A program made the translations under genes and the position numbers. A DNA stretch of 64,000 bases. Source: Gordius sp. MW1 (Eukaryota > Nematomorpha > Gordioida > Gordea > Gordiidae). The notes under the pieces were generated by a model. The model saw nothing but the letters and a program-made list of their open reading frames with translations. It was not told the origin of the DNA and ran no database searches. Where the stretch lies: NCBI GenBank assembly GCA_964036665.1, contig OZ038529.1, forward strand, positions 13,400,060 through 13,464,059, read 5' to 3'. The stretch's first letter is position 1, and each line of letters opens with the position of its first letter. Positions 48,001 through 61,662 of the stretch are shown one piece after another.

Positions 48001-49094
48001 GAAAAAATATATAAAAGTAAGCCAATTTGAGAATCCTATTATCCTCGATTGACTTCCGAAAAGAGGTTTTAAGCTGCGAGAACTATCATTTTGACAAATG
48101 ACAACGTTTTATTGTTGCGATTAGTTTGTTGCATCGCAACGTGATGCTTAATTTTTCAAAAATGCATTCTGCGATCATGATTTCAAAGTAATAGTTTCCA
48201 GATTCTGATAAATTATTACTTGGGATCATAGAAACCACGTCTGAAAACGACAACTTTCATCGGATGAATACGGTCCAAAGAAAAATATGTGAAAAAATTT
48301 GAGGTAAAAATATTTATTTTTTTCGATTCTATGTGAAAGAGCGTAAAAAAATACATAAAAGTAAGCCAATTTGAGAATCCTATTATCCTCGATTGACTTC
48401 CGCAAAGAGGTTTTAAGCTGCGAAAACTAAAATTTTGACAAAAGACAACGTTTTATTGTTGCGATTAGTTTGTTGTATCGCAACGTGATGCTTAATTTTT
48501 GAAAATGGCTCTATGCGATTATGATTTCAAAGTAATAGTTTTCAGATTCTGATAAATTTTTACTTGGGATCATAGAAACCACGTCTGAAAACGACAACTT
48601 TCATCGGATGAATACGGTTCAAAGAAAAATACGTGAAAAATTTTGAGGTAAAAATATTTATTTTTTTCGATTCTATGTGAAAGAGCATGAAAAAATATAT
48701 AAAAGTAAGCCAATTTGAGAATCCTATTATTCTCGATTGACTTCCGAAAAGAGGTTTTAAGCTGCGAGAACTATCATTTTGACAAAAGACAACGTTTTAT
48801 TGTTGCGATTAGTTTGTTGTATCGCAGCGTGATGCTTAATTTTTGAAAATGGCTCTATGCGATCATGATTTCAAATTAATAGTTTTCAGATTCTGATAAA
48901 TTTTTACTTGGGATCATAGAAACCACGTCTGAAAACGACAACTTTCATCGGATGAATACGGTTCAAAGAAAAATATGTGAAAAATTTTGAGGTAAAAATA
49001 TTTATTTTTTTCGATTCTATGTGAAAGAGCGTAAAAAAATATATAAAAGTAAGCCAATTTGAGAATCCTATTATCCTCGATTGACTTCCGAAAA

Positions 49095-52000
49095 GAGGTT
49101 TTAAGCTGCGAGAACTATCATTTTGACAAAAGACAACGTTTTATTGTTGCGATTAGTTTGTTGTATCGCAACGTGATGCTTAATTTTTGAAAATGGCTCT
49201 ATGCGATCATGATTTCAAAGTAATAGTTTTCAGATTCTGATAAATTATTACTTGGGATCATAGAAACCACGTCTGAAAACGACAACTTTCATCGGATGAA
49301 TATGGTTGAAAGGAAAATATGTGAAAAATTTTGAGGTAAAAATATTTATTTTCTACGATTTTGTGTGAAAGAGCATGATAAAATATATAAAAGTAAGCCA
49401 ATTTGAGAATCCTATTATCCTCGATTGACTTCCGAAAAGAGCTTTTAAGCTGCGAGAACTATCATTTTGACAAAAGACAACGTTTTATTGTTGCGATTAG
49501 TTTGTTGTATCGCAACGTGAGTGCTTAATTTTTCAAAAATGCACTATGCGATCATGATTTCAAAGTAATAGTTTTCAGATTCTGATAAATTTTTACTTGG
49601 GATCATAGAAACCACGTCTGAAAACGACAACTTTCATCGGATGAATACGGTTCAAAGAAAAATATGTGAAAAATTTTGAGGTAAAAATATTTATTTTTTT
49701 CGATTCTATGTGAAAGAGCATGAAAAAATATATATAAGCCAATTTGAGAATCCTATTATCCTCGATTAACTTCCGAAAAGAGGTTTTAAGCTGCGAGAAC
49801 TATCATTTTGACAAAAGACAACGTTTTATTGTTGCGATTAGTTTGTTGTATCGCAACGTGATGCTTAATTTTTGAAAAATGCACTATGCGATCATGATTT
49901 CAAAGTAATATTTTTCTGATTCTGATAAATTTTTACTTGGGATCATAGAAACCACGTCTGAAAACGACAACTTTCATCGGATGAATACGGTTCAAAGAAA
50001 AATATGTGAAAAATTTCGAGGTAAAAATATTTATTTTTTTCGATTCTATGTGAAAGAGCATGAAAAAATAGATAAAAGTAAGCCAATTTGAGAATCCTAT
50101 TATCCTCAATTGACTTCCGAAAAGAGGTTTTAAGCTGCGAGAACTAACATTTTGACAAAAGACAACGTTTTATTGTTGCGATTAGTTTGTTGTAACGCAA
50201 CGTGATGCTTAATTTTTGAAAATGGCTCTATGCGATCATGATTTCAAAGTAATAGTTTTCAGATTCTGATAAATTTTTACTTGGGATCATACAAACCACG
50301 TCTGAAAACGACAACTTTCATCGGATGAATACGGTTCAAAGAAAAATATGTGAAAAATTTCGAGGTAAAAATATTTATTTTTTTCGATTCTATGTGAAAG
50401 AGCATGAAAAAATAGATAAAAGTAAGCCAATTTGAGAATCCTATTATCCTCGATTGACACCGAAAAGAGGTTTTAAGCTGCGAGAACTATCATTTTGACA
50501 AAAGACAACGTTTTATTGTTGCGATTAGTTTGTTGTATCGCAACGTGATGCTTAATTTTTGAAAATGGCTCTATGCGATCATGATTTCAAAGTAATAGTT
50601 TTCAGATTCTGATAAATTTTTACTTGGGATCATAGAAACCACGTCTGAAAACGACAACTTTCATCGGATCAATACGGTTCAATGAAAAATATGTGAAAAA
50701 TTTTGAGGTAAAAATATTTTTTTTTTCAATTCTATGTAAAAGAGCATGAAAAAATTTGAGAATCCTATTATCCTCGATTGACTTCCGAAAAGAGGTTTTA
50801 AGCTGCGAGAACTATCATTTTGACAAAAGACAACGTTTTATTGTTGCGATTAGTTTGTTGTATCGCAACGTGAGTGCTTAATTTTTCAAAAATGCACTAT
50901 GCGATCATTTTTCAAAGTAATAGTTTTCAGATTCTGATAAATTTTTACTTGGGATCATAGAGACCACGTCTGAAAACGACAACTTTCATCGGATGAATAC
51001 GGTTCAAAGAAAAATATGTGAAAAATTTTGTGGTAAAAATATTTATTTTTTTCAATTCTATGTGAAAGAGCATGAAAAAATTTGAGAATCCTATTATCCT
51101 CGATTGACTTCCGAAAAGAGGTTTTAAGCTGCGAGAACTATCATTTTGACAAAAGACAACGTTTAATTGTTGCGATTAGTTTGTTGTATCGCAACGTGAT
51201 GCTTAATTTTTGAAAATGGCTCTATGCGATCATGATTTCAAAGTAATAGTTTTCAGATTCTGATAAATTTTTACTTGGGATCATAGAAACCACGTCTGAA
51301 AACGACAACTTTCATCGGATGAATACGGTTCAAAGAAAAATACGTTAAAAATTTTGAGGTAAAAATATTTATTTTTTTCGATTCTATGTGAAAGAACATA
51401 AAAAAATATATAAAAGTAAGCCAATTTGAGAATCCTATTATCCTCGATTGACTTCCGAAAAGAGGTTTTAAGCTGCGAGAACTATCATTTTGACAAAAGA
51501 CAACGTTTTATTGTTGCGATTAGTTTGTTGTATCGCAACGTGATGCTTAATTTTTGAAAATGGCTCTATGCGATCATGATTTTAAAGTAATAGTTTTCAG
51601 ATTCTGATAAATTATTACTTGGGATCATAGAAACCACGTCTGAAAACGACAACTTTCATCGGATGAATACGGTCCAAAGAAAAATATGTGAAAAATTTTG
51701 AGGTAAAAATATTTATTTTTTTCAATTCTATGTGAAAGAGCATGAAAAAATATATAAAAGTAAGCCAATTTGAGAATCCTATTATCCTCGATTGACTTCC
51801 GAAAAGAGGTTTTAAGCTGCGAGAACTATCATTTTGACAAATGACAACGTTTTATTGTTGCGATTAGTTTGTTGCATCGCAACGTGATGCTTAATTTTTC
51901 AAAAATGCATTCTGCGATCATGATTTCAAAGTAATAGTTTTCAGATTCTGATAAATTTTTACTTGGGATCATAGAAACCACGTCTGAAAACGACAACTTT

Positions 52001-52490
52001 CATCAGATGAATACGGTTTAAAGAAAAATATGTGAAAAATTTTGAGGTAAAAATATTTATATTTTCCGATTCTATGTAAAAGAGCATGAAAAAATATATA
52101 AAAGTAAGCCAATTTGAGAATCCTATTATCCTCGATTGACTTCCGAAAAGAGGTTTTAAGCTGCGAGAACTATCATTTTGACAAAAGACAACGTTTTATT
52201 GTTGCGATTAGTTTGTTGTATCGCAACGTGAGTGCTTAATTTTTCAAAAATGCATTATGCGATCATGATTTCAAAGTAATAGTTTTCAGATTCTGATAAA
52301 TTTTTACTTGGGATCATAGAAACCACGTCTGAAAACGACAACTTTCATCGGATGAATACGGTTCAAAGAAAAATATGTGAAAAATTTTGAGGTAAAAATA
52401 TTTATTTTTTTCGATTCTATGTGAAAGAGCATGAAAAAATATATATAAGCCAATTTGAGAATCCTATTATCCTCGATTAACTTCCGAAAA
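49095..52490. repeat. Ten-unit block, copy 1 (3,396-bp period)
   Basis: TATGGTTGAA (49301 and 52697), TTCTACGATT (49351 and 52747) and GACACCGAAA (50456 and 53852) recur at exactly 3,396 bp; GTTTAATTGTTG also appears in both copies. The period is under ten full units because several units carry the 18-bp and other short deletions. Confidence 0.85.
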
Positions 52491-55400
52491 GAGGTTTTAA
52501 GCTGCGAGAACTATCATTTTGACAAAAGACAACGTTTTATTGTTGCGATTAGTTTGTTGTATCGCAACGTGATGCTTAATTTTTGAAAATGGCTCTATGC
52601 GATCATGATTTCAAAGTAATAGTTTTCAGATTCTGATAAATTATTACTTGGGATCATAGAAACCACGTCTGAAAACGACAACTTTCATCGGATGAATATG
52701 GTTGAAAGGAAAATATGTGAAAAATTTTGAGGTAAAAATATTTATTTTCTACGATTTTGTGTGAAAGAGCATGATAAAATATATAAAAGTAAGCCAATTT
52801 GAGAATCCTATTATCCTCGATTGACTTCCGAAAAGAGCTTTTAAGCTGCGAGAACTATCATTTTGACAAAAGACAACGTTTTATTGTTGCGATTAGTTTG
52901 TTGTATCGCAACGTGAGTGCTTAATTTTTCAAAAATGCACTATGCGATCATGATTTCAAAGTAATAGTTTTCAGATTCTGATAAATTTTTACTTGGGATC
53001 ATAGAAACCACGTCTGAAAACGACAACTTTCATCGGATGAATACGGTTCAAAGAAAAATATGTGAAAAATTTTGAGGTAAAAATATTTATTTTTTTCGAT
53101 TCTATGTGAAAGAGCATGAAAAAATATATATAAGCCAATTTGAGAATCCTATTATCCTCGATTAACTTCCGAAAAGAGGTTTTAAGCTGCGAGAACTATC
53201 ATTTTGACAAAAGACAACGTTTTATTGTTGCGATTAGTTTGTTGTATCGCAACGTGATGCTTAATTTTTGAAAAATGCACTATGCGATCATGATTTCAAA
53301 GTAATATTTTTCTGATTCTGATAAATTTTTACTTGGGATCATAGAAACCACGTCTGAAAACGACAACTTTCATCGGATGAATACGGTTCAAAGAAAAATA
53401 TGTGAAAAATTTCGAGGTAAAAATATTTATTTTTTTCGATTCTATGTGAAAGAGCATGAAAAAATAGATAAAAGTAAGCCAATTTGAGAATCCTATTATC
53501 CTCAATTGACTTCCGAAAAGAGGTTTTAAGCTGCGAGAACTAACATTTTGACAAAAGACAACGTTTTATTGTTGCGATTAGTTTGTTGTATCGCAACGTG
53601 ATGCTTAATTTTTGAAAATGGCTCTATGCGATCATGATTTCAAAGTAATAGTTTTCAGATTCTGATAAATTTTTACTTGGGATCATACAAACCACGTCTG
53701 AAAACGACAACTTTCATCGGATGAATACGGTTCAAAGAAAAATATGTGAAAAATTTCGAGGTAAAAATATTTATTTTTTTCGATTCTATGTGAAAGAGCA
53801 TGAAAAAATAGATAAAAGTAAGCCAATTTGAGAATCCTATTATCCTCGATTGACACCGAAAAGAGGTTTTAAGCTGCGAGAACTATCATTTTGACAAAAG
53901 ACAACGTTTTATTGTTGCGATTAGTTTGTTGTATCGCAACGTGATGCTTAATTTTTGAAAATGGCTCTATGCGATCATGATTTCAAAGTAATAGTTTTCA
54001 GATTCTGATAAATTTTTACTTGGGATCATAGAAACCACGTCTGAAAACGACAACTTTCATCGGATCAATACGGTTCAATGAAAAATATGTGAAAAATTTT
54101 GAGGTAAAAATATTTTTTTTTTCAATTCTATGTAAAAGAGCATGAAAAAATTTGAGAATCCTATTATCCTCGATTGACTTCCGAAAAGAGGTTTTAAGCT
54201 GCGAGAACTATCATTTTGACAAAAGACAACGTTTTATTGTTGCGATTAGTTTGTTGTATCGCAACGTGAGTGCTTAATTTTTCAAAAATGCACTATGCGA
54301 TCATTTTTCAAAGTAATAGTTTTCAGATTCTGATAAATTTTTACTTGGGATCATAGAGACCACGTCTGAAAACGACAACTTTCATCGGATGAATACGGTT
54401 CAAAGAAAAATATGTGAAAAATTTTGTGGTAAAAATATTTATTTTTTTCAATTCTATGTGAAAGAGCATGAAAAAATTTGAGAATCCTATTATCCTCGAT
54501 TGACTTCCGAAAAGAGGTTTTAAGCTGCGAGAACTATCATTTTGACAAAAGACAACGTTTAATTGTTGCGATTAGTTTGTTGTATCGCAACGTGATGCTT
54601 AATTTTTGAAAATGGCTCTATGCGATCATGATTTCAAAGTAATAGTTTTCAGATTCTGATAAATTTTTACTTGGGATCATAGAAACCACGTCTGAAAACG
54701 ACAACTTTCATCGGATGAATACGGTTCAAAGAAAAATACGTTAAAAATTTTGAGGTAAAAATATTTATTTTTTTCGATTCTATGTGAAAGAACATAAAAA
54801 AATATATAAAAGTAAGCCAATTTGAGAATCCTATTATCCTCGATTGACTTCCGAAAAGAGGTTTTAAGCTGCGAGAACTATCATTTTGACAAAAGACAAC
54901 GTTTTATTGTTGCGATTAGTTTGTTGTATCGCAACGTGATGCTTAATTTTTGAAAATGGCTCTATGCGATCATGATTTTAAAGTAATAGTTTTCAGATTC
55001 TGATAAATTATTACTTGGGATCATAGAAACCACGTCTGAAAACGACAACTTTCATCGGATGAATACGGTCCAAAGAAAAATATGTGAAAAATTTTGAGGT
55101 AAAAATATTTATTTTTTTCAATTCTATGTGAAAGAGCATGAAAAAATATATAAAAGTAAGCCAATTTGAGAATCCTATTATCCTCGATTGACTTCCGAAA
55201 AGAGGTTTTAAGCTGCGAGAACTATCATTTTGACAAATGACAACGTTTTATTGTTGCGATTAGTTTGTTGCATCGCAACGTGATGCTTAATTTTTCAAAA
55301 ATGCATTCTGCGATCATGATTTCAAAGTAATAGTTTTCAGATTCTGATAAATTTTTACTTGGGATCATAGAAACCACGTCTGAAAACGACAACTTTCATC

Positions 55401-55610
55401 AGATGAATACGGTTTAAAGAAAAATATGTGAAAAATTTTGAGGTAAAAATATTTATATTTTCCGATTCTATGTAAAAGAGCATGAAAAAATATATAAAAG
55501 TAAGCCAATTTGAGAATCCTATTATCCTCGATTGACTTCCGAAAAGAGGTTTTAAGCTGCGAGAACTATCATTTTGACAAAAGACAACGTTTTATTGTTG
55601 CGATTAGTTT
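52491..55610. repeat. Ten-unit block, copy 2 (nearly complete)
   Basis: Abuts copy 1 and matches it closely to about 55610, where GTATCGCAACGTGAGTGC in copy 1 becomes GCATCGCAACGTGATGC. A visible difference is TGTAACGCAACG near 50193 in copy 1 against TGTATCGCAACG here. Confidence 0.85.
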
Positions 55611-57487
55611 GTTGCATCGCAACGTGATGCTTAATTTTTCAAAAATGCATTCTGCGATCATGATTTCAAAGTAATAGTTTTCAGATTCTGATAAATTATT
55701 ACTCGGGATCATAGAAACCACGTCTGAAAACGACAACTTTCATCGGATGAATACGGTCCAAAGAAAAATATGTGAAAAATTTTGAGGTAAAAATATTAAT
55801 TTTTTTCGATTCCATGTGAAAGAGCGTAAAAAAATATATAAAAGTAAGCCATTTGAGAATCCTATTATCCTCGATTGACTTCCGCAAAGAGGTTTTAAGC
55901 TGCGAGAACTAACATTTTGACAAATGACAACGGTTTATTGTTGCGATTAGTTTGTTGTATCGCAACGTGAGTGCTTAATTTTTCAAAAAGGCATTATGCG
56001 ATCATGATTTCAAAGTAATAGTTTTCTGATTCTGATAAATTTTTACTTGGGATCATAGAAACCACGTCTGAAAACGACAACTTTCATCGGATGCATACGG
56101 TTGCAAGGAAAATATGTGAAAAATTTTGAGGTAAAAATATTTATTTTTTTCGATTCTATGTGAAAGAGCATGAAAAAATATATAAAAGTAAGCCAATTTG
56201 AGAATCCTATTATCCTCGATTGACTTCCGAAAAGAGCTTTTAAGCTGCGAGAACTATCATTTTGACAAAAGACAACGTTTTATTGTTGCGATTAGTTTGT
56301 TGTATCGCAACGTGATGCTTAATTTTTGAAAATGGCTCTATGCGATCATGATTTCAAAGTAATAGTTTTCAGATTCTGATAAATTTTTACTTGGGATCAT
56401 AGAAACCACGTCTGAAAACGACAACTTTTATCGGATGAATACGGTTCAAAGAAAAATATGTGAAAAATTTTCTGGTAAAAATATTTATTTTTTTCAATTC
56501 TATGTGAAAGAGCATGAAAAAATTTGAGAATCCTATTATCCTCGATTGACTTCCGAAAAGAGGTTTTAAGCTGCGAGAACTATCATTTTGACAAAAGACA
56601 ACGTTTTATTGTTGCGATTAGTTTGTTGTATCGCAACGTGAGTGCTTAATTTTTCAAAAATGCACTATGCGATCATGATTTCAAAGTAATAGTTTTCAGA
56701 TTCTGATAAATTTTTACTTGGGATCATAGAAACCACGTCTGAAAACGACAACTTTCATCGGATGAATACGGTTCAAAGAAAAATATGTGAAAAATTTGGA
56801 GGTAAAAATATTTATTTTTTTCGATTCTATGTGAAAGAGCATGAAAAAATATATATAAGCCAATTTGAGAATCCTATTATCCTCGATTAACTTCCGAAAA
56901 GAGGTTTTAAGCTGCGAGAAATATCATTTTGACAAAAGACAACGTTTTATTGTTGCGATTAGTTTGTTGTATCGCAACGTGATGCTTAATTTTCAAAAAT
57001 GCACTATGCGATCATGATTTCAAAGTAATATTTTTCTGATTCTGATAAATTTTTACTTGGGATCATAGAAACCACGTCTGAAAACGACAACTTTCATCGG
57101 ATGAATACGGTTCAAAGAAAAATATGTGAAAAATTTCGAGGTAAAAATATTTATTTTTATCGATTCTATGTGAAAGAGAATGAAAAAATAGATAAAAGTA
57201 AGCCAATTTGAGAATCCTTTTATCCTCGATTGACTTCCGAAAAGAGGTTTTAAGCTGCGAGAATTATCATTTTGACAAAAGACAACGTTTTATTGTTGCG
57301 ATTAGTTTGTTGTATCGCAACGTGATGCTTAATTTTTGAAAATGGCTCTATGCGATCATGATTTCAAAGTAATAGTTTTCAGATTCTGATAAATTTTTAC
57401 TTGGGATCATACAAACCACGTCTGAAAACGACAACTTTCATCGGATGAATACGGTTCAAAGAAAAATATGTGAAAAATTTCGAGGTA
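55150..57487. repeat. Nineteen-unit repeat, left copy (6,513-bp offset)
   Basis: ATGCATACGG followed by TTGCAAGGAAAAT at 56091 recurs at 62604, and GACAACGGTTTATTG, GTAAGCCATTTGAG and TATATTTTCCG recur at the same 6,513-bp offset. This is the visible matching part of a unit about nineteen monomers long. Confidence 0.8.
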
Positions 57488-57689
57488 AAAATATTTATTT
57501 TTTTCGATTCTATGTGAAAGAGCATGAAAAAATATATAAAAGTAAGCCAATTTGAGAATCCTATTATCCTCGATTGACTTCCGAAAAGAGGTTTTAAGCT
57601 GCGAAAACTATCATTTTGACAAAAGACAACGTTTTATTGTTGCGATTAGTTTGTTGTATCGCAACGTGAGTGCTTAATTTTTCAAAAAT

Positions 57690-60600
57690 GCACTATGCGA
57701 TCATGATTTTAAATTAATAGTTTTCTGATTCTGATAAATTTATACTTTTTATCATCGAAACCACGTCTGAAAACGACAACTTTCATCGGATGCATACGGT
57801 TGAAAGAAAAATATGTGAAAAATTTTGAGGTAAAAATATTTATTTTTTTCGATTCTAGGTGAAAGAGCATGAAAAAATATATAAAAGTAAGCCAATTTGA
57901 GAATCCTATTATCCTCGATTTACTTCCGAAAAGAGGTTTTAAGCTGGCAGAACTATTCATTTTGACAAAAGACAACGTTTTATTCTTCCGATTAGTTTGT
58001 TGTATCGCAACGTGAGTGCTGAATTTTTCAAAAATGCACTATGCGATTATGATTTTAAAGCAATAGTTTTCTAATTCTGATAAATTTTTACTTTTTATCA
58101 TCGAAACCACGTCTGAAAACGACAACTTTCATCGGATGCATACGGTTGAAAGAAAAATATGTGAAAAATTTTGAGGTAAAAATATTTATTTTTTTCGATT
58201 CTATGTGAAAGAGCATGAAAAAATATATAAAAGAAAGCCAATTTGAGAATCCTATTATCCTCGATTGACTTCCGAAAAGAGGTTTTAAGCTGCGAGAACT
58301 ATCATTTTGACAAAAGACAACGTTTTATTGTTGCGATTAGTTTGTTGTATCGCAACGTGAGTGCTTAATTTATGAAAATAGCTCTATGCGATCATGATTT
58401 TAAAGTAATAGTTTTCAGATTCTAATTTTTACTTGGGATCGTAGAAACCACGTCTGAAAACGACATCTTTCATCGGATGAATACGGTTCAAAGAAAAATA
58501 TGTGAAAACTTTGAGGTAAAAATATTTATTTTTTTCGATTCTATGTGAAAGAGCATAAAAAAATATATAAAAGTAAGCCAATTTGAGAATCCTATTATCC
58601 TCGATTGACTTCCGAAAAGAGGTTTTAAGCTGCGAGAACTATCATTTTGACAAAAGACAACGTTTTATTGTTGCGATTAGTTTGTTGTATCGCAACGTGA
58701 GTGCTTAATTTTTCAAAAATGCACTATGCGATCATGATTTTAAAGTAATAGTTTTCTGATTCTGATAAATTTTTACTTTTTATCATCGAAACCACGTCTG
58801 AAAACGACAACTTTCATCGGATGCATACGGTTGAAAGAAAAATATGTGAAAAATTTTGAGATAAAAATATTTATTTTTTTCGATTCTATGTGAAAGAGCA
58901 TGAAAAAATATATAAAAGTAAGCCAATTTGAGAATCCTATTATCCTCGATTGACTTCCGAAAAGACGTTTTAAGCTGCGAGAACTATCATTTTGACAAAA
59001 GACAACGTTTTATTGTTGCGATTAGTTTGTTGTATCGCAACGTGAGTGCTTAATTTATGAAAATAGCTCTATGCGATCATGATTTCAAAGTAATAGTTTT
59101 CAGATTATAATTTTTACTTGGGATCATAGAAACCACGTCTGAAAACGACAGCTTTCATCGGATGAATACGGTTCAAAGAAAAATATGTGAAAAATTTTGA
59201 GGTAAAAATATTTATTTTTTTCGATTCTATGTGAAAGAGCATAAAAAAATATATAAAAGTAAGCCAATTTGAGAATCCTATTATCCTCGATTGACTTCCG
59301 AAAAGAGGTTTTAAGCTGCGAGAACTATCATTTTGACAAAAGACAACGTTTTATTGTTGCGATTAGTTTGTTGTATCGCAACGTGAGTGCTTAATTTTTC
59401 AAAAATGCACTATGCGATCATGATTTTAAAGTAATAGTTTTCTGATTCTGATAAATTTTTACTTTTTATCATCGAAACCACGTCTGAAAACGACAACTTT
59501 CATCGGATGCATACGGTTGAAAGAAAAATATGTGAAAAATTTTGAGATAAAAATATTTATTTTTTTCGATTCTATGTGAAAGAGCATGAAAAAATATATA
59601 AAAGTAAGCCAATTTGAGAATCCTATTATCCTCGATTGACTTCCGAAAAGACGTTTTAAGCTGCGAGAACTATCATTTTGACAAAAGACAACGTTTTATT
59701 GTTGCGATTAGTTTGTTGTATCGCAACGTGAGTGCTTAATTTATGAAAATAGCTCTATGCGATCATGATTTCAAAGTAATAGTTTTCAGATTCTAATTTT
59801 TACTTGGGATCATAGAAACCACGTCTGAAAACGACAGCTTTCATCGGATGAATACGGTTCAAAGAAAAATATGTGAAAAATTTTGAGGTAAAAATATTTA
59901 TTTTTTTCGATTCTATGTGAAAGAGCATAAAAAAATATATAAAAGTAAGCCAATTTGAGAATCCTATTATCCTCGATTGACTTCCGAAAAGAGGTTTTAA
60001 GCTGCGAGAACTATCATTTTGACAAAAAACAACGTTTTATTGTTGCGATTAGTTTGTTGTATCGCAACGTGAGTGCTTAATTTTTCAAAAATGCACTATG
60101 CGATCATGATTTTAAATTAATAGTTTTCTGATTCTTATAAATTTATACTTTTTATCATCGAAACCACGTCTGAAAACGACAACTTTCATCGGATGCATAC
60201 GGTTGAAAGAAAAATATGTGAAAAATTTTGAGGTAAAAATATTTATTTTTTTCGATTCTAGGTGAAAGAGCATGAAAAAAAATATAAAAGTAAGCCAATT
60301 TGAGAATCCTATTATCCTCGATTTACTTCCGAAAAGAGGTTTTAAGCTGGCAGAACTATTCATTTTGACAAAAGACAACGTTTTATTCTTGCGATTAGTT
60401 TGTTGTATCGCAACGTGAGTGCTGAATTTTTCAAAAATACACTATGCGATCATGATTTTAAAGTAATAGTTTTCTAATTCTGATAAATTTTTACTTTTTA
60501 TCATCGAAACCACGTCTGAAAACGACAACTTTCATCGGATGCATACGGTTGAAAGAAAAATATGTGAAAAATTTTGAGGTAAAAATATTTATTTTTTTCG

Positions 60601-61640
60601 ATTCTATGTGAAAGAGCATGAAAAAATATATAAAAGTAAGCCAATTTGAGAATCCTATTATCCTCGATTGACTTCCGAAAAGAGGTTTTAAGCTGCGAGA
60701 ACTATCATTTTGACAAAAAACAACGTTTTATTGTTGCGATTAGTTTGTTGTATCGCAACGTGAGTGCTTAATTTATGAAAATAGCTCTATGCGATCATGA
60801 TTTCAAAGTAATAGTTTTCAGATTCTAATTTTTACTTGGGATCATAGAAACCACGTCTGAAAACGACATCTTTCATCGGATGAATACGGTTCAAAGAAAA
60901 ATATGTGAAAAATTTTGAGGTAAAAATATTTATTTTTTTCGATTCTATGTGAAAGAGCATGAAAAAATATATAAAAGTAAGCCAATTTGAGAATCCTATT
61001 ATCCTTGATTGACTTCCGAAAAGAGGTTTTAAGCTGCGAAAACTATCATTTTGACAAAAGACAACGTTTTATTGTTGCGATTAGTTTGTTGTATCGCAAC
61101 GTGAGTGCTTAATTTTTCAAAAATGCACTATGCGATCATGATTTTAAATTAATAGTTTTCTGATTCTTATAAATTTATACTTTTTTATCATCGAAACCAC
61201 GTCTGAAAACGACAACTTTCATCGGATGCATACGGTTGAAAGAAAAATATGTGAAAAATTTTGAGGTAAAAATATTTATTTTTTTCGATTCTAGGTGAAA
61301 GAGCATGAAAAAAAATATAAAAGTAAGCCAATTTGAGAATCCTATTATCCTCGATTTACTTCCGAAAAGAGGTTTTAAGCTGGCAGAACTATTCATTTTG
61401 ACAAAAGACAACGTTTTATTCTTGCGATTAGTTTGTTGTATCGCAACGTGAGTGCTGAATTTTTCAAAAATACACTATGCGATCATGATTTTAAAGTAAT
61501 AGTTTTCTAATTCTGATAAATTTTTACTTTTTATCATCGAAACCACGTCTGAAAACGACAACTTTCATCGGATGCATACGGTTGAAAGAAAAATATGTGA
61601 AAAATTTTGAGGTAAAAATATTTATTTTTTTCGATTCTAT
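57690..61640. repeat. Distinct subfamily with TTTTTATCATCG
   Basis: Here many units replace ACTTGGGATCATAG with ACTTTTTATCATCG and GGATGAATACGGTTCAAAG with GGATGCATACGGTTGAAAG. They alternate with units that have GCTTAATTTATGAAAATAGC and a shortened AGATTCTAATTTTTAC. The latter marker lies at 58371, 59056, 59742 and 60774: two dimeric steps of about 686 bp, then a three-unit step of 1,032 bp. The GGCAGAACTATTC units end at 57975, 60378 and about 61411, spacings of 2,403 (seven units) and 1,033 bp (three units). Confidence 0.8.
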
Positions 61641-61662
61641 GTGAAAGAGCATGAAAAAATAT

